A stretch of 64,000 nt of DNA from JBBROS01 sp965260995 (GTDB taxonomy: Bacteria > Pseudomonadota > Alphaproteobacteria > Acetobacterales > Acetobacteraceae): NCBI GenBank assembly GCA_965260995.1, contig CBDHCD010000003.1, forward strand, positions 930,001-994,000, given 5' to 3'. A program made the position numbers and the translations under genes. The notes beneath the pieces are model-generated. The model saw only the letters and a program-made list of their open reading frames with translations, did no database searches and had not been told where the DNA came from. Shown piece after piece: positions 7,560 to 16,064 of the stretch (positions within the stretch are counted from its first letter, which is position 1; each line of letters begins with the position of its first letter).

Positions 7560-9425
7560 GTGAGCGCGTTCCGAAAGGAGAAGCGCGCCATCGTCTTCAC
7601 CCGCCGCGCGCTGCTGCTCGCGGGCGGGCAGGCAGCGGTGCTGGGAGCGCTGGCCGGCAAGCTCTATCAGGTCCAGGTGATCGAAGGCGAGCGCTACGCC
7701 ACGCTGGCCGAGAGCAACCGCATCAGCGCACGGCTGATCGCTCCGCCTCGCGGCCGCATCCTCGACCGCTCCGGCGCCGTGATGGCCGGCAACCGCCTCA
7801 ACTGGCGCGCTCAGTTGACCGCTGAGCAGACCGACGACGCCGCCGCGACCCTCGACGCCTTCGCCCGCATCATCCCGCTCGCCGATTACGAACGCGCCCG
7901 CATCGAGCGAGACCTGCGCCGCCACCGCCGCTTCATACCGGCCGTGGTGCGGGAGTTCCTGACTTGGGAGGAGATGGCGCGCATCGAGGTCAACGCCCCC
8001 GACCTGCCCGGCATCTTCGTCGACGTCGGCACCACCCGCGTCTATCCCTATGGCCCGGCCCTCGCCCACGTCGCCGGCTACGTCGCGCCGCCGAACGAGA
8101 GCGACGTCGGCGACGACCCGATGCTGGCCCTTCCCGGCATCCGCATCGGCCGCTCGGGCATGGAGCGGGCGCAGGACGAGGCGCTGCGCGGCCGGGCCGG
8201 GGCGGTGCAGACGGAGGTGAACGCCGTCGGACGGGTGATCCGCGAGCTGGACCGCCAGGAAGGCACGCCCGGCCAGGACCTCGGCCTCACCATAGACGCC
8301 GCGCTGCAAACCTCCGTGTTGAGGCGGCTCGGCGACGAGAGCGCCTCCGCCGTGGTGCTGGACGCCCGCAACGGCGAAGTGCTGGCGATGACCACCAACC
8401 CGAGCTTCGACCCGAGCTTGTTCAACTCCGGCGTCAGCCAGGCGCAATGGGTGGAGTGGACGCGCAACCGCCGCGCGCCATTGATCAACAAGGCCGTCGC
8501 CGGCCTCTACGCCCCCGGCAGCACCTTCAAGATGGCCGTCGCCGCGGCCGGGCTGGAAGCGCGAACGATCACGCCGGAGAGCCGCATTTCCTGCCCCGGC
8601 TACCTCGATCTCGGCGACACCCGCTTCCATTGCTGGCGCAAGGGCGGCCACGGCGCGCTCGACGTCCGCGGCGCGCTGAAGCACAGCTGCGACGTGTTCT
8701 TCTACGAGGTCGCCCGGCGCACCGGCATCGACCGCATCGCCGCTACCGCCAACCGCCTCGGCTTCGGCGTCGACCTCGGCATCGAGCTGCCCGGCGCGCG
8801 CACCGGCCTGATGCCGACCAAGGCCTGGCGGATGCGCAAGGGCCACGCCTGGAACATCGGTGACACCATCTCCTGCGGCATCGGCCAGGGCTACATCCAG
8901 ACGACGCCGCTGGCGCTCGCCACCTACACCGCCCGTCTCGCCACCGGCCGCGCCGTCCAGCCGCACCTGACGCGCACGCTCGGCGGCGTGCTCGCCGCGG
9001 GCTCGAAGCCGGAAGACTGGCCGGCGCTCGAGCTGCCCGAGCGCAGCTTGCACCTGTTGCGGGACGGCATGTGGGCCGTGGTCAACGAGGGCGGCGGCAC
9101 CGCGCCCGTCGCCCGGCTGCCTCTGCCGGGCGTGCAGATGGCGGGCAAGACAGGTTCGACCCAGGTGCGCCGGGTCAGCCGCGAACAGCGGGAGCGGGGC
9201 TTCAAGTCGGAGAACCTGCCGTGGGAATATCGCCCCCACGCGCTGTTCGTCTGCTACGCGCCTTACGACGCGCCGCGCTACGCCGTCGCCGTCGTGGTCG
9301 AGCACGGCAACGCCGGGTCCGCCGCCGCCGCCCCGCTCGGTCGCGACATCATGACCGACGTCCTGACCCGCGACCCCGCCCGTCCTGCCCAGCCCGGCGC
9401 CCATCAGGTCGCCGACCGCGCGTGA
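7560..9425 (+). CDS. mrdA: penicillin-binding protein 2 (elongasome transpeptidase)
   Basis: Class B PBP that crosslinks peptidoglycan during elongation, anchored by one N-terminal helix (about residues 15-33). 621 residues from a GTG start. The dimerisation domain covers about 60-240 and the transpeptidase domain about 260-600. Catalytic serine S321 lies in the STFK motif, SCD is the second motif and K530 lies in the KTG motif. The Arg/Gln-rich C-terminal third is normal for the family. The stop codon overlaps the GTG start of rodA, the standard partner arrangement. Confidence 0.97.
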   Translation: MSAFRKEKRAIVFTRRALLLAGGQAAVLGALAGKLYQVQVIEGERYATLAESNRISARLIAPPRGRILDRSGAVMAGNRLNWRAQLTAEQTDDAAATLDAFARIIPLADYERARIERDLRRHRRFIPAVVREFLTWEEMARIEVNAPDLPGIFVDVGTTRVYPYGPALAHVAGYVAPPNESDVGDDPMLALPGIRIGRSGMERAQDEALRGRAGAVQTEVNAVGRVIRELDRQEGTPGQDLGLTIDAALQTSVLRRLGDESASAVVLDARNGEVLAMTTNPSFDPSLFNSGVSQAQWVEWTRNRRAPLINKAVAGLYAPGSTFKMAVAAAGLEARTITPESRISCPGYLDLGDTRFHCWRKGGHGALDVRGALKHSCDVFFYEVARRTGIDRIAATANRLGFGVDLGIELPGARTGLMPTKAWRMRKGHAWNIGDTISCGIGQGYIQTTPLALATYTARLATGRAVQPHLTRTLGGVLAAGSKPEDWPALELPERSLHLLRDGMWAVVNEGGGTAPVARLPLPGVQMAGKTGSTQVRRVSREQRERGFKSENLPWEYRPHALFVCYAPYDAPRYAVAVVVEHGNAGSAAAAPLGRDIMTDVLTRDPARPAQPGAHQVADRA

Positions 9426-10567
9426 TCACCGCCAAGCGCCTGATCCGCGCCGAGCCGTCCTTCGGCATCGCCACCAAGCTGCGGCAGGTCAGTTGGAGCT
9501 ACGTCCTGCTGCTTTGCCTGCTCGCCGGGGTCGGCTACGTCGCCCTTTACTCGGCCGCCGGCGGCAGCCCGGAGCCGTACGCGACGCGCCACGTGCTGCG
9601 GTTCGGAGTCGGGCTCGTGGTGATGCTGGGCGTCGCCATGGTCGACATCCGCTGGATCGCCCGCTTGTCCTACGTCGTCTACGGCGTCGCGGTCGCGTTG
9701 CTGATCGCCGTGCTGCGGGTCGGCCACGTCGGCAAGGGAGCGCAGCGCTGGATCGACCTCGGCGGCCTGCAGCTGCAGCCGAGTGAGCTGGCCAAGATCG
9801 GCTTGGTAATGGCGCTGGCCGCCTGGTTTCACAAGGCGAGCTGGGAGCGCGTGGGCAATCCGCTGTTCCTGATCCCGCCGGCGCTGATGGTGCTGGTCCC
9901 GGTCGGCCTGATCCTCAAGGAGCCGAACCTCGGAACGGCGGTGATCACCGCGCTGGTGGGTGCGGGGATGTTCCTCGCCGCCGGGGTGCGCTGGTGGAAG
10001 GTGGCGCTGGTCGCCGCCCCCCTGCCGTTCGCGGCCAAGATCGCCTTCAATCATCTGCACGACTACCAGCGGGCGCGGATCACCACCTTCCTCAATCCCG
10101 AAAGCGACCCGCTCGGCGCGGGCTACAACATCATCCAATCCAAGATCGCGCTCGGCTCGGGCGGGCTATGGGGCAAAGGGTTCCTGCAAGGCACCCAAGG
10201 CCACCTCAACTTCCTGCCCGAGAAGCAGACCGACTTCATCTTCACGATGCTGGCCGAGGAGTTCGGCCTGGTCGGCGGTCTCGCCGTGCTGGGTTTGCTC
10301 GGCCTGATCGTTCTGGGCGGCATGGTCGTCGCGCTTCGCTGCCGCCACCAATACGGGCGCTTGCTCGCGCTCGGCATCGCCACCAACTTCTTCCTCTACG
10401 TCTTCGTCAACATCGCCATGGTGATGGGCGCGATCCCGGTCGGCGGCGTCCCGCTGCCGCTCGTCTCGCACGGCGGTTCGGCCATGCTGACGGTTATGTT
10501 CGGCTTCGGCCTGCTGATGTCGGCCCACGTCCACCGCGACGCCGAGTTCACCCAACCCGACGATTGA
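9422..10567 (+). CDS. mrdB: peptidoglycan glycosyltransferase RodA
   Basis: SEDS-family polymerase that makes glycan strands together with PBP2. 381 residues from the GTG at 9422, which overlaps the mrdA stop by 4 nt. An in-frame ATG far upstream would extend it implausibly into mrdA. About ten transmembrane helices are visible. Diagnostic SEDS motifs include LQLQPSELAKI, LKEPNLGTA (with the conserved catalytic region), NPESDPLGAGYNIIQSKIALGSGG, and the C-terminal PVGGVPLPLVSHGGSAML. It is the last gene of the elongasome operon; a convergent gene follows. Confidence 0.97.
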   Translation: MITAKRLIRAEPSFGIATKLRQVSWSYVLLLCLLAGVGYVALYSAAGGSPEPYATRHVLRFGVGLVVMLGVAMVDIRWIARLSYVVYGVAVALLIAVLRVGHVGKGAQRWIDLGGLQLQPSELAKIGLVMALAAWFHKASWERVGNPLFLIPPALMVLVPVGLILKEPNLGTAVITALVGAGMFLAAGVRWWKVALVAAPLPFAAKIAFNHLHDYQRARITTFLNPESDPLGAGYNIIQSKIALGSGGLWGKGFLQGTQGHLNFLPEKQTDFIFTMLAEEFGLVGGLAVLGLLGLIVLGGMVVALRCRHQYGRLLALGIATNFFLYVFVNIAMVMGAIPVGGVPLPLVSHGGSAMLTVMFGFGLLMSAHVHRDAEFTQPDD

Positions 10568-10575
10568 TCCTCCAG

Positions 10576-10601
10576 GCGAACGGACCGAGCGAACGGACCG
10601 A
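10576..10601. repeat. two tandem 13-bp repeats after rodA
   Basis: GCGAACGGACCGA occurs twice in direct succession (10576-10588, 10589-10601) in the 43-bp gap between the stops of rodA and the convergent gene. It is followed by GCGGTTCG, which can pair with the upstream CGAAC. It resembles the reverse complement of part of the 25-bp unit at 56804 (both contain ACCGAGCG). A role in bidirectional termination is possible. Confidence 0.6.
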
Positions 10602-10610
10602 GCGGTTCGG

Positions 10611-11048
10611 CTACTCCGCTGGCCGGGCCGCTCCATCCGGCGTGTCCTCCGGCGTCAGCGCGTCCTTGTGCGAGGCGAGCAGCGACGTCGCCCGCTCGAT
10701 CGAGCGCACCACCGCCTGGCCAGCCCGTTGCACCGCCGGGTCCTTGTGGTTCAGCAGCCGGTCCGACACCATCAGCGCTGGCGATAGCACCCCGCGCAGA
10801 TCATGACGCAGCACTGCCGCACTGGCTCGGTAAGCCTCGATTTCCGTGCGCAGCGCCGTTGCGGCGGGGATGTTGGCCGACGATGCAGTGCTTAACGCGG
10901 CGTATTGCACCACCCCCGCCGCCGCCGCCGCCAACGCCGTGGCGGCCAGGAACGGCAGTCCGAGGCCCGTGAGCGCCAACGCGAACCCGGTCGCCCCGAA
11001 GGCGAGCGCCGCGGCCAGGATGGACAGGCGTGCAGGCTGGTGCAGCAT
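10611..11048 (-). CDS. small membrane protein with a lone histidine-kinase-like H-box
   Basis: A 145-residue protein with two hydrophobic segments in residues 8-50, a short helix, then a region resembling the DHp (HisKA) domain of sensor kinases. Its RHDLRGVLSPALMVSDRL block matches the H-box pattern with the phospho-accepting His followed by Asp, and a second helix (QRAGQAVVRSIERATSLL) follows. No ATP-binding HATPase domain is present, and the C-terminus is a short polar tail. It could be a phosphotransfer or decoy module, a kinase remnant, or a structural protein. It is convergent with rodA and divergent from rpmH. Function is unknown. Confidence 0.6.
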   Translation of the reverse strand: MLHQPARLSILAAALAFGATGFALALTGLGLPFLAATALAAAAAGVVQYAALSTASSANIPAATALRTEIEAYRASAAVLRHDLRGVLSPALMVSDRLLNHKDPAVQRAGQAVVRSIERATSLLASHKDALTPEDTPDGAARPAE

Positions 11049-11180
11049 CGATTGTCCTTTCGCTATCGTGAAGATCGAACATCAAGCAAGCCCAACGGTT
11101 CCCGCGCCGCGCCGCAGCTGCGCGCCCTAACCGGTACGGAGCGTCACGACACGGGCCGCCGTTCTCCCGTTTGCCTTCGA

Positions 11181-11210
11181 TTGACGGGATAGGGCTCGCG
11201 CGCCTATAAG
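11181..11210 (+). promoter_or_regulatory. sigma-70-type promoter for the rpmH operon
   Basis: TTGACG at 11181-11186 and TATAAG at 11205-11210 are separated by 18 bp, close to the housekeeping consensus. The promoter lies about 85 bp before the rpmH start and faces the rpmH-rnpA-yidD-yidC genes. Strong promoters are expected for a ribosomal protein gene. Confidence 0.7.
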
Positions 11211-11296
11211 CCGGCCCTGACCCGGCCCCGTGATGGCCTGCCCGCGGCCCTTTGATCGCGACCTCGGGGCCGCGCCCCGAACCCGGAGACACGACG

Positions 11297-11431
11297 TTGA
11301 AGCGCACTTATCAACCCTCGAAGCTGGTCCGCAAGCGCCGCCACGGCTTCCGCGCCCGCATGGCAACCGTCGGCGGCCGCAAGGTGCTGGCCAACCGCCG
11401 CGCCAAGGGACGCAAGCGCTTGTCGGCGTAG
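11297..11431 (+). CDS. rpmH: 50S ribosomal protein L34
   Basis: A 44-residue, highly basic protein encoded from a TTG start at 11297. It reads MKRTYQPSKLVRKRRHGFRA and continues to the typical GRKVLANRRAKGRKRLSA end, so the whole of L34 is present at its usual length. The CCGGAGAC sequence a few nucleotides upstream can serve as ribosome site. It begins the classic rpmH-rnpA-yidD-yidC order and has its own promoter at 11181-11210. The TTG start makes the gene easy to miss in automated calls. Confidence 0.97.
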   Translation: MKRTYQPSKLVRKRRHGFRARMATVGGRKVLANRRAKGRKRLSA

Positions 11432-11437
11432 GCGCGG

Positions 11438-11818
11438 ATGGCGCCCGGCCCGGCGGCGCCTCGCCACGATATGCGCTCCGCGCCGAAACCGACCCGACTG
11501 AAGCGCCGGGCCGAGTTCCTGCGCGTTGCCGGAAAAGGGCGCAAGACGCCCGTGCCCGGCCTCGTGTTGCAGGCGTTGGCTCGTGGCGATGCCGAACCGG
11601 CGCGCGTCGGCTTCACCGTCACCAAGAAGGTCGGCAACGCCGTCGTTCGTAATCGCACTCGCCGCCGTCTCAAGGCCGCCGCGAGCGCGGTGCTAGCGGC
11701 CTCGCCCGTTCAGGGCGTCGATCTCGTGCTAATCGGCCGCAACGAGACGCGCGGACGCCCGTTCACCGCCCTCATCGACGATCTGCGCCGGGCGCTGACC
11801 AAATTGGGCGCGTTATGA
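11438..11818 (+). CDS. rnpA: ribonuclease P protein component
   Basis: Basic protein cofactor of RNase P, which matures tRNA 5' ends. 126 residues from the ATG at 11438, or 115 from the ATG at 11471, where the family usually begins (MRSAPKPTRLKRRAEFL). The RNR signature KVGNAVVRNRTRRRLK is intact, as is the preceding GFTVTKK strand. The gene follows rpmH by 6 nt, and its stop overlaps the yidD start (ATGA), indicating co-transcription. The RNase P RNA gene itself was not seen in this window. Confidence 0.95.
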   Translation: MAPGPAAPRHDMRSAPKPTRLKRRAEFLRVAGKGRKTPVPGLVLQALARGDAEPARVGFTVTKKVGNAVVRNRTRRRLKAAASAVLAASPVQGVDLVLIGRNETRGRPFTALIDDLRRALTKLGAL

Positions 11819-12102
11819 GCAACTTGGTCGCCGAATTGCTTGTTCTGCTGGTCCGTCTTTATCAATGGACCGTCCGGCCGTTCATTGGTCCGCACTGCCG
11901 GTTCGAGCCGAGCTGCAGCCACTACGCGATCGAAGCCTTGCGCAGCCGAGGGCCCATCCGCGGCGCCAGGCTCGCTGCTTGGCGCGTGCTGCGGTGCAAT
12001 CCTTGGAACCAGGGTGGCTACGACCCGGCGCCAGCCGCCTCATGCCGCTGCTCCGACCTACGCGGCTTTGGCCGCCCGCACTCTGAAGCATCGATATCTT
12101 AA
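11815..12102 (+). CDS. yidD: membrane protein insertion efficiency factor YidD
   Basis: A 95-residue peripheral inner-membrane protein that assists YidC-dependent insertion. The family core is present: an N-terminal amphipathic/hydrophobic helix, then RPFIGPHCRFEPSCSHYAIEAL, with the cysteines conserved in the family, and RVLRCNPWNQGGYDP. The C-terminal 20 residues (ASCRCSDLRGFGRPH...) are variable. It overlaps rnpA at its start, and its stop overlaps the yidC ATG by one base. Confidence 0.95.
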   Translation: MSNLVAELLVLLVRLYQWTVRPFIGPHCRFEPSCSHYAIEALRSRGPIRGARLAAWRVLRCNPWNQGGYDPAPAASCRCSDLRGFGRPHSEASIS

Positions 12103-13856
12103 TGGACCAGAAGCGTCTCTTCCTCGCCATCGCGATATCGATCGCGATCCTGCTCGGATTCCAACTGCTGCTGCCCAAGCCGCCGCGGCCTGTCCCGCAG
12201 CAGACGGCGGAGGCGACCAAGACCACCCCGAGCGCCGCCGCGCCCGCGCCGAGCGGCAATCCGGCTTTCCCCGGCACGCAGCCGACCGCCAACGTCGCGC
12301 CGCCGATCGAGCAGCGCAACGTTCCCCGCTTGCCGATCGAGGCTCCCCGGGTCAAGGGCACCATCAACCTCGCTGGCGCCCGGCTCGACGATCTCGTGCT
12401 GCGCGATTACCACGTCGAGGTTTCGCGCGAGAGCGACCTAGTCCGCCTGCTGGAGCCGCGCGTCGATCCGCAGCCTTATTACGCCCAGTTCGGCTGGACG
12501 GCCGACGGCGGCGTGAAGGTTCCCGCGCCCGATACGGTTTGGACCGCGTCCGCCGCCGCGCTGACCAACGCGACGCCGGTCACGCTGTCCTGGGACAACG
12601 GCGAAGGCCAGGTGTTCGAGATCGTGCTGTCGATCGACGACAACTACCTGTTCACCGCCGAGCAACGGGTGCTGAACAACGGAAGCGCGCCGGTGACGGT
12701 GTATCCGTGGAGCCGCATCCGGCGCGACTACACGCCCAAGACGGCCGGCTACTACATCCTGCACGAAGGCATGTTGGGCATCCTTGGCGGCACGTTGCAC
12801 GAGCAGACGTATGACAAAGCCAAGAGCGAGGCCGCCAAGCGCGCCGGCGGCGCGTCGTTGGAGTTGCCGACGACCGGCGGGTGGGCTGGCATTACCGACA
12901 AGTACTGGCTGACGGCGCTGATTCCCGACCAGGCGCTGCCGATGCAGGCCGCCTTCCGCCACGTCACCGACAACGGTGCGGATCGCTACCAAGTTGATTT
13001 CGTCCCTGCCGCGCCGCAAGCCGTTGCCGCCAACAACGCCGCGACCGCCACCACCCGCCTGTTCGCCGGCGCCAAGGAAGTGACGTTGCTCGATCGCTAC
13101 GAGAAGTCACTTGGACTGCCGAATTTCGATAAGGCCGTGGATTTCGGGTACTTCTATTGGCTGACCAAGCCGATCTTCTACGCGCTCGATTGGCTATATC
13201 GCCAGTTCGGCAATTTCGGCGTTGCTATCTTGATCTTCACCGTGTTCGTCAAGCTGCTGTTCTTTCCTTTAGCCAACAAGTCCTACAAGTCCATGAGCAA
13301 GATGAAGGTGCTCGGGCCCAAGGTTCAGGAGATCAGGGAACGGCTGAAGGACGAGCCGCAGAAGATGCAGGCCGAGATCATGGGCCTTTACAAGACGTCC
13401 GGCGCCAACCCAGTCAGCGGGTGCTTGCCGATGTTGCTGCAGATCCCGGTGTTCTTCTCGCTTTACAAGGTGATCTTCATCACCATCGAGATGCGCCACG
13501 CCCCGTTCTTCGGTTGGATCAAGGACCTGTCGGCCGTTGACCCGACCAACGTTTTCAACCTGTTCGGCCTGTTGCCGTTCGACCCAGGCCAATACTCCCA
13601 TCTGCTGCACCTCGGCGTATGGCCCCTCATCATGGGCGTCACGATGTTCCTGCAACAGAAGCTCAACCCGCCGCCGCCCGACCCGGTGCAGGCCCGTATT
13701 TTCCAATTCATGCCGATCATTTTCACCTTCATGCTGGCGAGCTTTCCGGCTGGATTGGTGATCTACTGGAGTTGGAACAACACCCTCACGATCGCGCAGC
13801 AATGGATGATCATGCGCCGCACCCAAGCGGCGACCCCCCAACCCGCCCGCTCCTGA
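12102..13856 (+). CDS. yidC: membrane protein insertase YidC
   Basis: Inserts and folds inner-membrane proteins, alone or with Sec. 584 residues, typical for Gram-negative YidC. The N-terminal signal-anchor helix (residues 5-24) is followed by a Pro/Ala-rich linker, then the large periplasmic beta-supersandwich domain (about 75-340). The conserved five-helix insertase core starts near residue 365 (FGNFGVAILIFTVFVKLLFFPL), with the NPVSGCLPMLLQIPVFFSLYKVI segment and the final FPAGLVIYWSWNNTLTIAQQ helix. It shares an operon with rpmH-rnpA-yidD; engB follows and overlaps its end. Confidence 0.98.
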   Translation: MDQKRLFLAIAISIAILLGFQLLLPKPPRPVPQQTAEATKTTPSAAAPAPSGNPAFPGTQPTANVAPPIEQRNVPRLPIEAPRVKGTINLAGARLDDLVLRDYHVEVSRESDLVRLLEPRVDPQPYYAQFGWTADGGVKVPAPDTVWTASAAALTNATPVTLSWDNGEGQVFEIVLSIDDNYLFTAEQRVLNNGSAPVTVYPWSRIRRDYTPKTAGYYILHEGMLGILGGTLHEQTYDKAKSEAAKRAGGASLELPTTGGWAGITDKYWLTALIPDQALPMQAAFRHVTDNGADRYQVDFVPAAPQAVAANNAATATTRLFAGAKEVTLLDRYEKSLGLPNFDKAVDFGYFYWLTKPIFYALDWLYRQFGNFGVAILIFTVFVKLLFFPLANKSYKSMSKMKVLGPKVQEIRERLKDEPQKMQAEIMGLYKTSGANPVSGCLPMLLQIPVFFSLYKVIFITIEMRHAPFFGWIKDLSAVDPTNVFNLFGLLPFDPGQYSHLLHLGVWPLIMGVTMFLQQKLNPPPPDPVQARIFQFMPIIFTFMLASFPAGLVIYWSWNNTLTIAQQWMIMRRTQAATPQPARS

Positions 13857-14485
13857 GCGAGCCGGACGCCGGCGAGCTCGATGCCGGACGGCTGCTGTTC
13901 GCGGCTCCGTGCCGATTCTTCTTCGCGTCGCAGAGGATCGACCAGGTGCCGCCGCCGGACCTGCCGGAGGTGGCCTTCGCCGGGCGGTCCAACGTGGGCA
14001 AGAGCAGCCTGATCAACGCGCTGACCGGTCACAACGCGTTGGCACGCGCTTCCAACACACCGGGACGAACGCGGCAGCTCAACTTCTTCGACCTCGGCGG
14101 CCGCCTCGTGCTCGTCGACATGCCCGGCTACGGCTACGCCCAGGCGGCCAAGGAGGTGAAGGCGGACTGGCAAGGACTGATGTTCGCCTACCTGCGCGGC
14201 CGCCCGACCTTGCGCCGCGTCGTCCTGCTGCTCGACAGCCGGATCGAGCTGAAAGCTTCCGACTCCGCGGTCATGGACCTGCTCGACAGCGCCGCCGTCA
14301 CCTACCAACTCGTCCTTACCAAGTCAGACTCGGTCAAGCCCGGCGCCCTGGCGCGCAAGCAGGAGGAGGCGCAGGCCCTGGCCGCCGCGCATGCCGCCGC
14401 CCACCCGCAGGTGATCGCGAGCAGCAGCGAGAGCGGCCTCGGCATTGAAGCGCTGCGCGCGGCGCTGGCCGGCCTGGCGGCTTGA
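13802..14485 (+). CDS. engB: ribosome-biogenesis GTPase EngB/YsxC
   Basis: Small GTPase of the TrmE-Era-EngA-YihA group, needed for late 50S assembly. G1 motif GRSNVGKS is at residues 61-68 (K67), G2 includes the T of NTPGRTRQ, G3 is DMPGYG, G4 is TKSD and G5 is SSSESG. The ATG at 13802 lies inside the end of yidC and gives 227 residues. The conserved part begins near RLLFAAPCRFFF, so a shorter start at the CTG overlapping the yidC stop (13853) would give 210, nearer the family size. Start uncertain; function certain. Confidence 0.93.
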   Translation: MDDHAPHPSGDPPTRPLLSEPDAGELDAGRLLFAAPCRFFFASQRIDQVPPPDLPEVAFAGRSNVGKSSLINALTGHNALARASNTPGRTRQLNFFDLGGRLVLVDMPGYGYAQAAKEVKADWQGLMFAYLRGRPTLRRVVLLLDSRIELKASDSAVMDLLDSAAVTYQLVLTKSDSVKPGALARKQEEAQALAAAHAAAHPQVIASSSESGLGIEALRAALAGLAA

Positions 14486-14537
14486 CCTGGCGCGGCCCGC
14501 GCCGCTACCCACCCGCACCATTCCCGAAAGCGAGCGC

Positions 14538-15440
14538 ATGGCCCTGACCCCCGAGCATCTCCGCACCGCGGAGGAGCAAGCCGACATCCTGGTTCAGGCC
14601 CTGCCATTCCTGCGCCGTTACGCCGGCGTCACTATCGTCATCAAGTATGGTGGCCATGCCATGGGCGACGAGCACCTGGCCAAGGCATTCGGCCGCGACA
14701 TCGCGCTGCTCAAGCAAGTGGGCGTCAACCCGGTCGTGGTCCACGGCGGCGGGCCGCAGATCAACGCCATGCTGAAACGCCTCGCCATCCAGTCGACCTT
14801 CGTCGATGGCCTTCGCGTGACCGACGCCGCCATGGTCGAGGTCGTCGAGATGGTCCTCGCCGGTACGGTCAACAAGCACGTCGCCGGGCTGATCAACCAG
14901 GCCGGGGCGCTCGCGGTCGGCATCTGCGGCAAGGACGGCGGCCTGATCCGCGCCCGCAAGCTGCGCCGCGCGGCGCGCGATCCGGACAGCCACATCGAGC
15001 GCGCCCTCGACCTCGGCTTCGTCGGCGAGCCGGAGCACATCGACGTCCGGGTGATCCACGCGTTGACCGGCGCCGGGCTGATCCCGGTGATCGCGCCGGT
15101 GGGGTTGGGCGACGACGGCCAGACTTACAACATCAACGCCGATACGGTGGCCGGCGCGGTCGCCGGCGCCCTGGGGGCGCAGCGCTTGCTGATGCTGACG
15201 GACGTGCCCGGCGTGCTCGATAATGAGCGTCGTTTAATTCCCGAACTGGCCATCGCCGACGTCGAGGCCGGGGTCGCGAGCGGCATGATCTCGGGCGGCA
15301 TGATCCCGAAAGTGGAGAATTGCGTCGAGGCGGTGCGCAAGGGCGTCAAAGGCGCCGTGATCCTGGATGGGCGGATGCCGCATGCCTGCCTGCTGGAAAT
15401 GTTCCGCGAAGGCGGCGTCGGAACCCTGGTCCGGGCTTGA
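14538..15440 (+). CDS. argB: acetylglutamate kinase
   Basis: Phosphorylates N-acetyl-L-glutamate, the second step of arginine synthesis. 300 residues with the amino-acid-kinase fold. The N-terminal YGGHAMGD motif follows the first strand, VVVHGGGPQI forms the glycine-rich substrate/ATP loop, and LMLTDVPGVLD and GMIPKVENCVEA mark the C-terminal ATP-binding lobe. The ATG at 14538 is preferred over an in-frame start inside engB. The pairing engB-argB is common in alphaproteobacteria. A perfect hairpin 15 bp after the stop probably ends the transcript. Confidence 0.97.
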   Translation: MALTPEHLRTAEEQADILVQALPFLRRYAGVTIVIKYGGHAMGDEHLAKAFGRDIALLKQVGVNPVVVHGGGPQINAMLKRLAIQSTFVDGLRVTDAAMVEVVEMVLAGTVNKHVAGLINQAGALAVGICGKDGGLIRARKLRRAARDPDSHIERALDLGFVGEPEHIDVRVIHALTGAGLIPVIAPVGLGDDGQTYNINADTVAGAVAGALGAQRLLMLTDVPGVLDNERRLIPELAIADVEAGVASGMISGGMIPKVENCVEAVRKGVKGAVILDGRMPHACLLEMFREGGVGTLVRA

Positions 15441-15454
15441 GGGGCCTCCGCGAA

Positions 15455-15482
15455 CGGCCAGGTGACGCGGATCACCTGGCCG
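15455..15482. terminator. perfect 11-bp hairpin between argB and VOC gene
   Basis: CGGCCAGGTGA at 15455-15465 pairs with TCACCTGGCCG at 15472-15482 around a 6-nt loop, in the gap between two convergent genes. It is a likely bidirectional terminator; no T-run is adjacent. Confidence 0.65.
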
Positions 15483-15508
15483 AACCAAGGCTTTCTACGC
15501 GAGCGGTG

Positions 15509-15892
15509 TCACGTCGCCATCCGATGCACCGCGCATAGCTTGTTGCCGTCCGGATCACGAAGGTAGGCGAGATACAGGCTCGGGGGACCGCCCGGCCGCA
15601 CGCCCGGCGGGTCCTCGACCGCGGCGCCGCCGTTCTCGACGCCCGCCTTGTGCCACGCGTCGCCCTCTTCAGGACTCTCGACCGAGAAGCCGATCGTCCC
15701 CCCGTTCGCGCCGCACGCCGGCTCGCCGTTGATCGGCTGCGTGATCATCAGGCGTCCGCCGCGATGGGCATAGATCAGCCGCCCCTTCGCGTCCTGCGTG
15801 CCGGGCTCTCCGCCCAGGGCGCCGACGACGGCATCGTAGAACCTTTTCGTCCGCTCCATGTCGTTGCTGCCGATCATGATATGACTGAACAT
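15509..15892 (-). CDS. VOC (glyoxalase/bleomycin-resistance) family protein
   Basis: A 127-residue single-chain VOC protein with the two beta-alpha-beta-beta-beta halves. It begins MFSHIMIGSNDMERTKRFYD, with a metal-ligand-type His at residue 4. The central GGRLMITQPINGEPA strand, the EEGDAWHKAG helix and the C-terminal YLRDPDGNKLCAVHR motif, with its usual DPDGN turn, are present. Substrate cannot be deduced; relatives include lactoylglutathione-lyase-like and resistance proteins. It is convergent with argB. Confidence 0.85.
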   Translation of the reverse strand: MFSHIMIGSNDMERTKRFYDAVVGALGGEPGTQDAKGRLIYAHRGGRLMITQPINGEPACGANGGTIGFSVESPEEGDAWHKAGVENGGAAVEDPPGVRPGGPPSLYLAYLRDPDGNKLCAVHRMAT

Positions 15893-16064
15893 TCGTTTCT
15901 CCCGTGTCGTGACGTGCTCGGCGGCTGGAATGACAGCGCGCAGGAACGTGGCCCAGGCTGCAACGGGAGGTGCTGGTTCGACAACCCTCTACGCGAACAA
16001 TATCGCCTCACGCATCCGCTCCCGCTCAAATGGTCGCGGCTGAACGCCACCCAAGCACTGCCGA

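Noticed and set aside
11049..11296. Replication origin near rpmH
   Set aside because: rpmH is close to oriC in many bacteria, but I saw no cluster of DnaA boxes and no dnaA or dnaN gene here.
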